Source: Crocinitomicaceae bacterium
Lineage (GTDB): Bacteria; Bacteroidota; Bacteroidia; Flavobacteriales_D; Crocinitomicaceae
Assembly: GCA_016719925.1 (NCBI GenBank)
Contig: JADJYC010000004.1
Coordinates: forward strand, 1-64,000
Length of the DNA stretch: 64,000 bases
Reading direction: 5' to 3'
The notes beneath the pieces are model-generated. The model worked only from the letters and a program-made list of their open reading frames with translations. It ran no database searches and had not been told where the DNA came from. Below are positions 1 to 9,425 of this stretch, piece by piece (the stretch's first letter is position 1; every line of letters starts with the position of its first letter). Position numbers and translations under genes: made by a program.

Positions 1-321
1 GTTCAGGATCACAATTCATCTCGTTCAAATAAATCATCATCAATTACCGGTGATTTAGTAAGTATTGATGATGAAGATCAAACAGGAAAAACCAATGTAT
101 ATCCTAACCCGTCAAACGGAAATTTCAACTTAATTGTTGTTCCGCAAATAGATGATTCATACGATGCAATTGTCACTGACGCACAGGGAAGAATTATTTA
201 TGAATTCAGTTCATCTGATGTCATGACAGAAATTGATCTTTCAAATTTCAGTGATGGAATTTATAATTTGCAAATTCTGGTAGACGATCAGGTGATTAAC
301 CGGAAGCTGGTAAAACAATAA
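1..321 (+). CDS. C-terminal end of a T9SS type A secreted protein (partial)
   Basis: The window opens inside this gene; frame 1 reads 106 codons to a TAA at 319-321. The visible part ends in a T9SS type A sorting domain: a YPNPSNG motif near residue 36, then a beta-rich stretch with TDAQGRIIYE and a terminal DGIYNLQILVDDQVINRKLV segment. In this family the domain directs the protein through the type IX secretion pore and is removed at the cell surface. The catalytic or adhesive part lies upstream of the window, so function cannot be given. It converges on the gene at 392-2060 with a shared terminator between them. Confidence 0.85.
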   Translation, partial: VQDHNSSRSNKSSSITGDLVSIDDEDQTGKTNVYPNPSNGNFNLIVVPQIDDSYDAIVTDAQGRIIYEFSSSDVMTEIDLSNFSDGIYNLQILVDDQVINRKLVKQ

Positions 322-340
322 ATTGAGATGTTTCAAAATA

Positions 341-382
341 AAAAAAAATCCCCGGTTGAAAAATCAGCCGGGGATTTTTGTT
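341..382. terminator. Bidirectional intrinsic terminator between convergent genes
   Basis: Arms AAAAATCCCCGG (about 344-355) and CCGGGGATTTTT (368-379) pair perfectly around a 12-nt loop, with A-runs before and T-runs after, so it can end transcription from both the plus-strand gene ending at 321 and the minus-strand gene ending at 392. Confidence 0.85.
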
Positions 383-391
383 TTATCAATT

Positions 392-2060
392 TCAATTTTT
401 AATGACTTGTACGCAACGATTCTCATTTTCACTTAAGATTCTGAATGAGTAAATTCCATCTGGCAAAAATTCAATATTTAGACTGCTGGAGCCAGCTTCA
501 AGTGATGTAGCATATACTACTTGCCCCATTAAATTAGTTATTTCTATTACCGAGTAATCTTTAAGAGAAAAATTTATAACTCCATTAGTTGGATTAGGAT
601 ACACAAACATAGATTGTTTAATATTTTGTTCAGGTATGTTCAAATACGCTTTCGATCTTTTATGCACAAAAGCGTCAGCATATGAATCAACCGTTGTAAT
701 TGGCGCCTTTATTCCCAAATCAGTTGCGCCATAAAATCTTCCAGTCATAGCAATTTCTCCATAGTAGTCGAGATCCAATGATCTGCCCTCTTCGAAACCT
801 CCTGTTCCGATTTGATCAACATTAATGAAATTACCGAACTGATCAAGTTTCAGCAGAAAAATTGAACCACTATCTGAACTTATTAATTGAGTACCAATTC
901 CATAGTCAAAATCGACAGCCTGTTGAAAATAACCAGTAGAATAAATATTAAAAGAAGTGTCTCTGCAACTGCCATTGCGACTTCAAGTAAATTACTTCCA
1001 CCATAAGCATTAGAAAATTTGAAATTATCACATCATAATTTACAATGTAAAAATCTCCCGCCATGTCGGCATCATCATAATCCTGAAGAGGTAAATGGAT
1101 CAAAGTCTGCCCCCAGAAATTACGCCTGAAATAAATACACCCAGTGTGGTATCAACTTCTATTCCGTAATTCTGCAAAACATTTGTACTTGCAATTGAAA
1201 TGGCATTATAGAATACACCGCTGGTGTCCAATTTAAGAACAAAAATACTCAAGCCCAGTTGCTGTTATATCAAAATTTCCAGGACCAGGATCAAAGTCAG
1301 CTAAATTACCATCCAGATCTCCCCCTATATAAATTAAAGAATCTGAAAGGCTCATTGAGTATCCGGAAACCCAATCTGTAGCAGTTATCTGATCAACCCA
1401 AATGAAATTAGCTGCGCTATCTAATTTGAGAACAAACATGGAAGAATTAAATGCTCCGCCTCCGGTTAAGAGGGTACTCCCTGAACCCGGATCAAAATCT
1501 GCGGTGAATTGAAAATGTCCCGTACAATAAACATTTGCAGATTCATCTAAACACAATGTTGAAAGATAATCGGCACCATTACTTCCTAATTGCTTTGCCC
1601 AAACTAAATCTCCTTAGGAGAAAACTAGAAACATATCTCCATCACCCAAAGAATTAAAATTTGTTGAACCCGGTCCTGGATCTACGTCTATTGTACTTCC
1701 ATAATAATAACCACCAACATAGACATTCAAAGAATCATCAACGCCAACCGTCAATGCCGTTTCGTTGCCGTCTCCGTCAAAATGTTTTGCCCAGATATAA
1801 TTTCCTGCACTGTCATATTTAGCAACAAAAGCGCTATTACTTGCAGATGAAATAAGGATATTTTCTGCCGGTCCTGGATCAAAATCTACAGTATCAAAAA
1901 AAATTCCTACTACATATACATTTCCGTCATCATCATAGACTAAATCATTGCCTTCCTGATCTCCATATCCTCCAATTTGTACAGTCCATTCTGACGTGGT
2001 TAATTGTGCAAAAAAAAATGATGGAATAAAAAAAAGAATTGCGGTTAAAACAATATTCAT
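392..2060 (-). CDS. T9SS type A protein with DFDPG-type propeller repeats, reading frame broken
   Basis: One gene read in pieces: 1614-2060 carries a signal peptide (MNIVLTAILFFIPSFFFAQ) and repeats, 1233-1556 more repeats, and 392 to about 950 the last repeat plus a T9SS type A sorting domain (VYPNPTNG, ending RCVQVIKN). Each repeat has a VDFDPGPG-like motif followed by a segment such as FVAKYDSAGNYIWAK, the pattern of SBBP-type beta-propeller proteins of Bacteroidota. Pieces 1233-1556 and 1614-2060 share one frame separated by a stop at 1614-1616; restoring one A in CCTAA gives SPKGDLVWAKQLG. The product is probably exported and surface attached; its ligand is unknown. Breaks may be sequencing errors or real decay. 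Confidence 0.65.
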
Positions 2061-2110
2061 TTGATTCTAATTTTTTCAAATATAAGCCGAAAACGCAAGA
2101 TTGAATAAAA

Positions 2111-2154
2111 AAAATCCCCCGGGCTTGGGCTGCGCTCAGCCACCGGGGATTTTT
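2111..2154 (-). terminator. Terminator downstream of the YebC gene
   Basis: AAAATCCCC(C)GG at 2111-2122 pairs with CCGGGGATTTT at 2143-2154, with an inner GC-rich hairpin in the loop and T-runs on the outgoing side of the minus strand. It lies about 105 bp after the YebC stop at 2259. Confidence 0.7.
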
Positions 2155-2258
2155 AGTTCTATGCTACTTTCCAGTTAAATTCAAAATCCAAAAAATCACA
2201 ATTCAAAAATTCCACAGATTGAATTTTGGAATTTTGACATTGTAATTTGGATTTTATA

Positions 2259-2969
2259 CTACGCCATTGTATGAAAAACGTTATTCACGTCATCGTCATC
2301 TTCTAAACGCTCAATCAATTTATTGATGGTTTGCTTCTTCGTCTTCAGTTAGTTTTTTTAGTATCAGTTGGAATTCTTTCAAGTCCTGCAGATTTAATTT
2401 CAATTTTTCTCATCCAGAAATTTCTGAATTGCTCCAAATGCTTCAAACGGTCCGTAAATAATGATTTCATTTTCTTCCTCATCTTATCAACTTCTTCACC
2501 GCCAAAATCAATAATTTTCAGCTCAAACTCTTCCATGTCAATTCCTTCAGCACTGATGCGGAACATGCACTTGTGTTCAAATGCAAAATCAAGACTTCCG
2601 CTTGTGCCCAGTGTGCCGTTAAATTTGGTAAACGCAGCGCGCACGTTTGCAACTGTGCGGGTAGGATTATCTGTCAGTGTTTCAATTAAGATTGCGATTC
2701 CATAAGGCCCGTATCCTTCATAGACCATTTCTTTGTAAGAAGATGTATCCTTTGACGTAGCTTTTGCAATGGCGCGCTCAATATTGTCTTTAGGCATATT
2801 TGCAGCCTTGGCGTTTTGAATAATTACACGCAAACGCGAATTGGATTCAGGATTTGGTCCGCCTTCTTTTACAGCTTGTGATAATTCTTTTCCGATTTTG
2901 GTGAACGCCTTGGACATAGCCCCAACGTTTCAGTTTTCTTCCTTTGCGGAATTCAAATGCTCTTCCCAT
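2259..2969 (-). CDS. YebC/PmpR family protein (frameshifted at both ends)
   Basis: Members are about 235-250 aa and act as DNA-binding regulators or, as shown for some members, as translation factors that relieve ribosome stalling. The core MSKAFTKIGKELSQAVKEGG through IDFGGEEVD is clear at 2345-2917. The family N-terminus MGRAFEFRKGRKLKRWG starts at 2969 in another frame; adding one G to the GGGG at about 2931 joins it to the core. At the other end the expected tail, INKLIDRLEDDDDVNNVF then HTMA, is readable down to a TAG at 2259-2261. The restored length of about 237 aa fits the family, so the breaks look like sequence errors. Confidence 0.85.
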
Positions 2970-3159
2970 AGTAAATGTGAAATTGTAGGGCAAATATAAT
3001 GAGGCAAATGGGAAAAGCCAAAAGGCAAATGGGAAAAGGGAAATATTGTTAAGAGTTAATGTTGTTTCAGATTTTATGAAATGAGAATTTGCGTTAGGGA
3101 TTGCAGCGTATATCCTTCTGTGAGGGACGAGCAAAAGATAGCAGCGCCACATAGTGGCC

Positions 3160-3204
3160 CCAATGGGGGAAAGCCCGCCTCACGCAATAGCGTGGGGAAC
3201 GCCC
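3160..3204. repeat. GC-rich inverted repeat just after hemH
   Basis: CACGC-AATA-GCGTG at 3181-3194 forms a short perfect hairpin inside longer GC-rich flanks (GGGGGAAAGCCCGCC / GGGGAACGCCC). It directly follows the hemH stop codon and could end that transcript, though no strong T-run follows. Upstream, 2997-3047 is an AG-rich low-complexity stretch (AAATGGGAAAAG repeated). Confidence 0.4.
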
Positions 3205-4225
3205 TACAATTTTTCACGAATCATATCACAAACCGCATCAACCCAAATGGGTGAATCGTTGAGACTTTCAACAAGTTGCACTTTTTCACCGCCGTTTGCT
3301 TTGAAAATTCCCTGATATTCATGTCCAATTTCAACTGAAGTCTCAAGACAATCAGCAATAAAGGCTGCTGAAAAGGCAAGAACTTTTTTGGCTCCTTTTT
3401 TACCAAGATCTTCAATTACTTTATCAGAATAGGGAGTAAGCCAAGGTGTTTTGCCTAAACGAGACTGGAAAGAAACAGTATATTTTTCTTTTGGGATATT
3501 GAGTTTTGCTGCAATCAAACGTGTGGTTTCATAACACTCATTGCGGTAACAATGTGAAATGTCTGCATTAAATTTTTCAGGACAATTACAATTTGCGCAA
3601 GTAAGATTTGGATGCACTTTTTCAATTTGTCGTTCCGGTAAACCGTGATAGGAGAACATGACGTGATCGTATTCTTCCAAATTATATTTTTTTGCGCGAT
3701 CAACAAAAGCATCAATATAACCCGGGTGATCAAAAAAATGGGAGATGATTTTTATTTCAGGAATGGTCCACCATTTACGAATTATCTTCATGGCCTTTTC
3801 AACTGCTGAACCTGTTGACGAACTTGCATAGTGCGGGAAAAGCGGAAGAAGAATAATCTGATCGTATCCTGCTTTTTCAATGCGGGCAAGTACAGAATCA
3901 AGTGAAGGATTCTGATAGCGCATAGCAAATTCAACAGTGATATTCTGACCCTGAAATTTTTGCTGAACAAGTTCCTGCAATTTTTAATCCGTAAGTAAGT
4001 AACGGAGATTTTCCGCCCCATGTCCCACAACTCTTTGTAAATTTTAGCAGACTTAGGCGCCCGAAAAGGCACAATGATTCCGTTCACCAAAAAAAATCTA
4101 CCAACCGGATTGATATCAATTACCCGCGGATCATTTAAAAATTCAGTCAGGTATTTTCTGACATCTGATGTTTTTGGACTATCAGGTGTGCCGAGGTTTA
4201 TTAAGAGGATGCAGGTTTTTTTCAT
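3204..4225 (-). CDS. hemH: Ferrochelatase (frameshifted)
   Basis: Inserts iron into porphyrin in the last steps of heme synthesis. The N-terminal part (MKKTCILLINLGTPDSPKTS, residues 1-20) and KELWDMG lie at about 4015-4225; the rest is at 3204-3980 with MFSYHGLPERQ, the Cys-rich segment CANCNC and SFQSRLGKTPWLTPYSD, followed by PAFIADCLET-like SAAFIADCLETSVEIG. The two parts join if a G-run near 4012 is changed by one base (restoring GKSPLLTY) and A5 becomes A6 near 3984 (GLKKLQELVQQ). Restored length about 340 aa matches the family. It lies between yebC and lpdA on the same strand but with long gaps, so probably separate units. Confidence 0.88.
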
Positions 4226-4345
4226 TTGGTTTCAAAAAGCGATTGAGCGTTAACCGGACGTGATCCTTCACTTTGTTCAGGACGACATCCTTCGATTCAA
4301 CGCTTGTCTATTTCCTTTTGTGATTTGGAATTTTGAAATTGTAAT

Positions 4346-5748
4346 TTAAATATGCATTGCACGCTTCCCCGTTGCATCCATAGCTGCTTCTTTGATTGCT
4401 TCAGTGAATGTTGGGTGCGGATGAACAATTCTTGCAAGATCTTCTGCGGATGCGCGGAATTCCATTGCCGTGCACGCTTCCATAATCATATCTGCTGCTC
4501 TTGCGGCAATCATGTGAACACCCAACACTTCATCCGTATCTGCGTGCGCAATAATTTTTACAAAGCCCATCAAATCCATCGATGCTCTTGCACGGCCCAA
4601 TGCTTTCATTGGGAATGATCCAACTTTAATTGGAACACCAGCCGCTTTTAATTCTTCTTCTGTTTTCCCAACCGCAGCAACTTCAGGCCAGGTGTAAACA
4701 ACACCCGGAATCAAATTGTAATCAATGTGTGGTTTTTGTCCGGCCAATTGTTCTGCAACAACTACACCTTCATCTTCTGCCTTATGCGCCAACATTGGTC
4801 CGCGTACAACATCACCAATTGCATAGATACCTGGTACCGATGTTTGCAAATGATTATCTACTTCAATCATGCCGCGTTTATCTGGCGTGATTCCAATTTT
4901 ATCCAAACCTAAACCTTCAGTATATGGTTTTCTTCCAACAGCGACAAGACAATAATCTCCTTTGAAAACTACTTCTTCTCCTTTTGCATTTAATGCAGTT
5001 ACCTCTACTCCTTTTCCTGTATTTTTTACTTTTTGTACGCGATGTTGTAAATGGAAATTAAATCCTTCTTTTTCAAAACTTTTGTCAGCTCTTTTCCAAG
5101 TGAACGATCCATGGTTGGAATAATAGAATCAGCAAATTCAACCACATCTACTTTAGCTCCCAAACGTGCGTGAACACTGCCTAATTCAAGACCAATCACG
5201 CCGCCACCAATCACAATTAAATTCTTGCACACTTCATCCAGATTCAACATTTCAGTGGACGTGATGATCCGTTTTTTATCCGGTTCCATTCCCGGAAAAT
5301 AATTTGGTTTAGAGCCAGTTGCAATTACAGTATTTTTAGTTTCAAGAATTGTTTCTTTTCCATCTGTTGCTGTTACTCTGATATGTGTTTTGTCAACAAA
5401 CGATCCAACACCCACATGCACATCAATTTTATTTTTGTCCATCAGAAATTTAATTCCGTCACAAGTTTGAGAAACAACTGAAGCTTTGCGCTCAATCATT
5501 TTTTTCATATCCACTTTTACACCGGTGATATTAATACCGTGTTTATCAAAATTGTGCGCGGCGTTGTGATAATGTTCTGAACTATCCAGCAACGCTTTTG
5601 AAGGAATACATCCAACATTCAAACAGGTACCACCAAGGGTGTTGTATTTTTCAATGAGTGCTGTTTTGAATCCCAACTGCACGCAACGGATTGCACATAC
5701 ATAACCACCAGGACCTGAACCAATAATAACGACGTCGTATTTTGACAT
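4346..5748 (-). CDS. lpdA: Dihydrolipoyl dehydrogenase (frameshifted)
   Basis: E3 flavoenzyme that reoxidises lipoyl groups of pyruvate, 2-oxoglutarate and branched-chain dehydrogenases and of glycine cleavage. N-terminal FAD motif VVIIGSGPGGYVCA, redox disulfide GTCLNVGCIPSK (Cys about 42/47), NAD motif IVIGGGVIGLELG, second FAD site YAIGDVVRGPMLAHKAEDEG and the C-terminal interface motif HPHPTFTEAIKEA with the catalytic His-Glu are all present. The frame breaks near 5080; one added A in an A5 run gives LKKEGFNFHLQHRVQKVKNT and joins both halves. Restored length about 468 aa is normal. No E1/E2 genes are adjacent. The integrase region follows directly upstream of its start. Confidence 0.92.
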
Positions 5749-6086
5749 AAAATTGAGTTTTTAGAAGGGTAAAGCTACGAAAATATTGATTTCCCCCACC
5801 CGTCCTATCCCCTAAATCCCCTTTCCAAAGGATAATGGCTCAAATCCAACTAAAACCAACGAAACAACCAAAAAACCCACTAACAGTGCGGTTTCTCTCC
5901 CTTTTTAGTTCCCGATCCATTTAGACTCAATTCGGTCGATTTAGGCCGTTTTTGTTACCCACTTGTTACCCGCAATTTTCAATGGATTTCTTGAAGGTTC
6001 AAGAACCCTTCAAACCCTTTTACACTTTCAGATATTTGTATCTCCGAATGGTGTGAAGGGATTGTTTAACAATTAAAACAGTGAAT
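5749..6086. other. lpdA-integrase intergenic region with possible recombinase sites
   Basis: No gene seen in 338 bp. It must hold the lpdA promoter (minus strand) and the integrase promoter. Two direct repeats TTGTTACCC at 5952-5960 and 5963-5971 (11-bp period) resemble arm-type binding sites. An imperfect inverted repeat, TTGAAGGTTC (5991-6000) and GAACCCTTCAA (6003-6013) around a 2-nt centre, could be a recombination core or a hairpin. No matching direct repeat was found near 18600-18800, so the attachment site is not proven. Confidence 0.35.
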
Positions 6087-7220
6087 ATGGGAATCCATTT
6101 AAGAGAGAAAAAATTAGGGAACGGACAGGTATCATTATACCTCGATATTTACCACAACAAAAAGCGTTGGTACGAGTTTTTAGATATTCATATCAACTCA
6201 GGTAGATTAAGTACAGAAGACAAAGAAAAGAAGCAACTTGCTCAACAAATCAAAGTCAAGCGTGAAAACGAATTGATAGTAGAAGACAACGGTTTGATTA
6301 ACCGGCAAGGGCAAAAGGCCGATTTTCCAAGATGGTTGGAAAAATACGCTACCGAAAAATCACCTAAATCACATTACCCATTAGTGCTGCGGTATATTAG
6401 AGAGTATTTGGGTCATCATTCCTTGACCTTTCAGGCTATTGGCCCGGAATGGATAATGGGATTTACAAAATTCCTATTAACCAAAGTGAGCAACAATACA
6501 GCACGGGATTATATTAAGGCCATGCGGACGGCTTTGGGTGACGCGGAACGTGCGGGGATCATTCGTAAAAACCCATTTAGCTTAATGGAGAGAAAAGATA
6601 TGTTAAGACCCCAGGACACTTTCAGAAAGGCATACACTTTCGAGGAACTGGGACGGCTGATTCAAACACCTTGCAACATTCCACAACAAATGAAACAGGC
6701 TTATTTGTTCAGTTGCTTTTGTGGCTTAAGATGGAGCGATACAAATTGTTTACGTTGGGAACAAATCAGTGTTAAGCAGATCGCAAATGAAGAAAATTAT
6801 TTCATCCACTTCCAACAGGAAAAAACGGATGCCATCGAGTATCAACCCCTTTCAGCGCAAGCAGTGGAAATTCTCAAACAGAGAAAGCGAGACCGGATAG
6901 AAGAACCATTGAGCGTTTACGTGTTTCCAAAAATTAAGGAACCAAAGAATAACAGATCAATGAACCGCATGATAAACAATTGTTTGAAAAAATGGGCTGA
7001 AGCTGCGGGATTAAATCCTAAGCACATGCACTTTCACACGGCCAGACATACGTTTGCAACGAATGTATTAGAACACAGTGCAGATGGTGACCTATGGACT
7101 GTTTCAAAACTGTTGGGTCATAAATCTATTTTGACTACAATGATTTATGCAAAAGTCAGAGATAAAAGAAAATCGGCGGCGGTAAAGTCTTTACCAAAAC
7201 TGGAGTTACAAGCAATCTAA
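6087..7220 (+). CDS. Tyrosine recombinase / site-specific integrase
   Basis: Integrase of about 377 aa with an N-terminal arm-type DNA-binding segment (residues 1-90, MGIHLREKKLGNGQVSLYLD), a SAM-like core-binding region and a C-terminal catalytic domain. The catalytic set is complete: Arg215 (CGLRWSD), His317 and Arg320 (HFHTARHTF), His345 (LLGHKS) and Tyr354 (TTMIYAKV). ATG at 6087 is preferred over the upstream GTG at 6081. Integrases of this kind move integrative elements of Bacteroidota, and the metal-resistance genes downstream make it the likely left end of an island. No relaxase, coupling protein or conjugation gene is present, so the element, if mobile, is not self-transmissible from what is visible. 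Confidence 0.92.
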   Translation: MGIHLREKKLGNGQVSLYLDIYHNKKRWYEFLDIHINSGRLSTEDKEKKQLAQQIKVKRENELIVEDNGLINRQGQKADFPRWLEKYATEKSPKSHYPLVLRYIREYLGHHSLTFQAIGPEWIMGFTKFLLTKVSNNTARDYIKAMRTALGDAERAGIIRKNPFSLMERKDMLRPQDTFRKAYTFEELGRLIQTPCNIPQQMKQAYLFSCFCGLRWSDTNCLRWEQISVKQIANEENYFIHFQQEKTDAIEYQPLSAQAVEILKQRKRDRIEEPLSVYVFPKIKEPKNNRSMNRMINNCLKKWAEAAGLNPKHMHFHTARHTFATNVLEHSADGDLWTVSKLLGHKSILTTMIYAKVRDKRKSAAVKSLPKLELQAI

Positions 7221-7251
7221 TAATCGAAAAAACTTAAAGTCGCTGAAAGAG

Positions 7252-7282
7252 AAAAGCTGATTGGTAAAACCGATCAGCTTTT
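7252..7282. terminator. Bidirectional terminator between integrase and XRE gene
   Basis: AAAAGCTGATTGGT (7252-7265) pairs with ACCGATCAGCTTTT (7269-7282) with a single G-T wobble and a 3-nt loop; T-run follows on plus, T-run on minus from the A-run. It separates convergent genes. Confidence 0.8.
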
Positions 7283-7316
7283 TCTTTTATTATGAATCTT
7301 CTAATTTCTCTTTCGG

Positions 7317-7529
7317 TTATTTCGTTTTATTTGAAACTAACAATTCCCGAACATCCACGTCCAAGGCATCCGCAATCTCATAAAGTGTTTCAACTGTTGG
7401 TTGCATAACATTCGTACACCACTTGGAAACGGTGGTTCTGTTTTTCCCCAAAGTTTCTGCTAACCAATTGTTCGTTTTACCTCGTTCAGCCAAAACCGCC
7501 TTAATTCTGTTATTCGCTTTTTTGCTCAT
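7317..7529 (-). CDS. Small XRE-family helix-turn-helix regulator
   Basis: 70-aa protein that is essentially one Cro/C1-type HTH: RIKAVLAERGKTNNWLAETL, then GKNRTTVSKWCTN as the turn and recognition helix, and PTVETLYEIADALDVDVREL as helices 4-5. It has no sensor or catalytic domain. Next to an integrase, such a protein usually acts as a repressor or excision control factor, which is inference here. It is transcribed toward the integrase and shares its terminator. Confidence 0.85.
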   Translation of the reverse strand: MSKKANNRIKAVLAERGKTNNWLAETLGKNRTTVSKWCTNVMQPTVETLYEIADALDVDVRELLVSNKTK

Positions 7530-7688
7530 CTTATTTCGCTATAAACGCAATTTATGTGGCAAATTAAGCAGAATCAAAATACTCTAAATCGCTTAATTTT
7601 AGCTTAAAACGATTCATTTGAATATTATTTATCATAATAGTATGCTTATAAAGCGTAATTTGACTATTTTTAAACAAATTATTTAGCT

Positions 7689-7989
7689 ATGAAGGCAAAA
7701 GATCGAAGAAAACTGATTTTATCACTTAATAAAAGACGACTTAATCAATTCCAAACTCCTCCGAGGTTTAAACAAAGCCGGTTTGGATGCTGATCATTAT
7801 TGTCTCTTTTTAAGTGGAACCATTTTCAATTTGCTAGGCTACCCCAACAGTGAACAATCAGATGAGATTTTTTCAGAATATATAAAGCTCACGGAACAAA
7901 GCGATAAAATCGACATTAAGGAAACTCCAAATACCTTGGACGGATTGGCAAATGAGATTTATGTTTTCCTGGTTAAAAGAAAGGGGTAG
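7689..7989 (+). CDS. Conserved hypothetical protein (~100 aa, one frameshift)
   Basis: ATG at 7689 starts MKAKDRRKLILSLNK; the open frame then shifts at AAAAGA (about 7730), after which KDDLINSKLLRGLNKAGLDA runs into DHYCLFLSGTIFNLLGYPNS and ends FLVKRKG at 7989. The two parts join smoothly if one A is added. It is a soluble, helical protein without a motif I can name. It faces away from the XRE gene, so their promoters share the 160-bp spacer, an arrangement that suggests control by that regulator. Confidence 0.55.
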
Positions 7990-8021
7990 GGAAAAAATAG
8001 CAAACCATCGATCAAAAAAGT

Positions 8022-8418
8022 TTACGTTGCAATAATCGGACAATTATCCTCCGGCCTCTCAGGATCACAACTACCGGCACATTTTTTAACGCCTTCCAGT
8101 AGTTGATTTCTAATAGCAATCAATTCACGGATCTTTTCGTCCAGCAGTTTTATTTTATCTTCAATTTTAGATTCTACATTATTGCATGTCGCTTCATTCA
8201 CATCAATCATATCCAGCAAGTCAGAAACTTCATTCAGCGTAAATCCAAAATTCTTAATCTTCTTAATGGAAAGAAGTCGCCTTAGTGTTTCTTCGGAGTA
8301 ATCTTTATAGTTATTGAATTTGGCTTTTGATTGCCTTTGGAGATTAACTTTTGCTTTTCGTAAGAAACGAATGGTCTCTACTCAGTCCGGAACGTGTTGA
8401 TAATTCACCTATTAGCAT
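8022..8418 (-). CDS. MerR-family metal-responsive regulator (frameshifted)
   Basis: ATG at 8418 starts MLIGELSTRSGLSRDTIRF, the MerR winged-helix signature; the frame slips near 8360 and again near 8350, then NYKDYSEETLRRLLSIKKIK and FGFTLNEVSDLLDMIDV follow and the protein ends at 8022. The dimerisation helix has a Cys (EATCNNV) and the C-terminal loop has CAGSCDPERPEDNCPI, that is, the three-to-four Cys layout used by MerR, PbrR and ZntR sensors for thiophilic or divalent metals. Length about 132 aa is normal. It is divergent from the Cys-rich gene pair at 8508-9318, the classical layout in which a MerR protein controls both directions. Confidence 0.8.
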
Positions 8419-8454
8419 GGTGTTTGAAATTATTTTAGCTTCTTTTTAAAACCA

Positions 8455-8481
8455 TTGACTATACTCCACGGTTTAATTTTG
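8455..8481 (+). promoter_or_regulatory. Possible promoter of the Cys-rich gene pair
   Basis: TTGACT at 8455-8460 and TAATTTTG at 8474-8481 (matching the Bacteroidota TAnnTTTG element) lie 27 bp before the gene start at 8508 and beside the divergent MerR gene. I do not see a clean dyad between the two boxes, so MerR binding here is inferred from position only. Confidence 0.4.
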
Positions 8482-8507
8482 CTAAGGTAATTTAAAACTG
8501 ATAAACG

Positions 8508-8711
8508 TTGAAACTAAAAATTGTAATTTCGGCAATGGTGCTTACACTGGTTGTCACATTAAATGGCTGCGAAGCTATTAAAGAATGTTGCCAGGGCAAA
8601 TCATGCGACAAAACTGAACAAGCTGGAACATGTACGAACTGCGGTGGCACATCTTGCAATAAAAACTGTTCAGCACAAACTCAAACAGACACCACACAAA
8701 TAAAAAACTAA
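8508..8711 (+). CDS. Small Cys-rich lipoprotein, probable metal binder
   Basis: 67 aa from a TTG start (TTG at 8508). An N-terminal hydrophobic segment ends in a lipobox (VTLNGC, Cys at 21), so the mature protein should be a lipid-anchored peptide of about 46 residues. Of these, nine are Cys, in CC, CxxC and spaced single positions (CCQGKSCDK, CTNCGGTSCNKNC). The product resembles a metallothionein in composition only; no family match is claimed. It is 4 nt before the next gene, which has the same type of Cys clusters, and both follow a divergent MerR sensor, so metal sequestration in the periplasm is a reasonable inference. Confidence 0.65.
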   Translation: MKLKIVISAMVLTLVVTLNGCEAIKECCQGKSCDKTEQAGTCTNCGGTSCNKNCSAQTQTDTTQIKN

Positions 8712-8715
8712 AGCC

Positions 8716-9318
8716 ATGAAAAAAATGATCATCATTATAGTAGTGGCAGCAGTAGTATTTGCAGCAGGTTTTCTCTGCCTGAATTGTGGACCGGGTTGTG
8801 GAACCAAAACACCACCATTATCCGACACAACTGTAGTTGCGGAAAGTAATAATGCGCAAGGATGCAATGAAAGTTCGTGTAGCAGCAATTGTTCAACCGA
8901 TAAAACAGCAGTTGCTGAATCACCCACCTGTGGTGGATGCGGTGAAAATTCATGTACCAAATCATGTTCTACAAATCCGACAAATAGCGATTCAAGTCTT
9001 AAATCTGCCATACCCTCATGCAGCTTATCAGAACCTGAACTTCAAAGTCGTAAACTTGAGCTTCAGCAAGGGATTTTTAGCCGTCCGCATACCGTAAAAA
9101 ATGAAACCGGTTACCAGTTTACCTTTAAGGAATCAAAGGAATTCTCCAATGAACTGCTAGAATTTATCAATTTTGAGCGCGGATGTTGTTCTTCGTTTTC
9201 ATACGGTCTTATTTTTGAACCGAACAATGCAGCTACGCATTTACAGATTTACGGCTCAAAGGAAATTAAAACTGAATTGAAAAATGGATTTACCGCGTTG
9301 GGGCTGGCAATACCCTGA
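8716..9318 (+). CDS. Exported protein with Cys-rich linker and CSL..ERxCC domain
   Basis: 200 aa. An N-terminal hydrophobic helix (residues 4-22, IIIIVVAAVVFAAGFLC) is followed by a Cys-rich stretch to about residue 90 with CGPGC, CNESSCSSNC and CGGCGENSCTKSC. The C-terminal 100 residues form a separate domain starting PSCSLSEPELQSRK and containing FINFERGCCSSFSYG. From memory, stand-alone 90-100 aa proteins with this CxL...ELxxR...ERxCCxF pattern occur near heavy-metal genes in many bacteria but have no assigned function. Here the domain is tethered to the membrane and joined to a metallothionein-like segment. It is co-directional with the 8508 gene. Confidence 0.65.
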   Translation: MKKMIIIIVVAAVVFAAGFLCLNCGPGCGTKTPPLSDTTVVAESNNAQGCNESSCSSNCSTDKTAVAESPTCGGCGENSCTKSCSTNPTNSDSSLKSAIPSCSLSEPELQSRKLELQQGIFSRPHTVKNETGYQFTFKESKEFSNELLEFINFERGCCSSFSYGLIFEPNNAATHLQIYGSKEIKTELKNGFTALGLAIP

Positions 9319-9425
9319 CTGGTCTGAACGGCAGCCGAAAGCGGAAATCACCCTAACATCAGCCTTCCAATAGATTTACAATTTTTTTGGCCCAGATTTT
9401 GTCCATTTTCTCTACCTTCGCCATC

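Noticed and set aside
8419..8507. MerR operator dyad
   Set aside because: Expected between the promoter boxes, but no convincing inverted repeat is present; only the promoter was reported.
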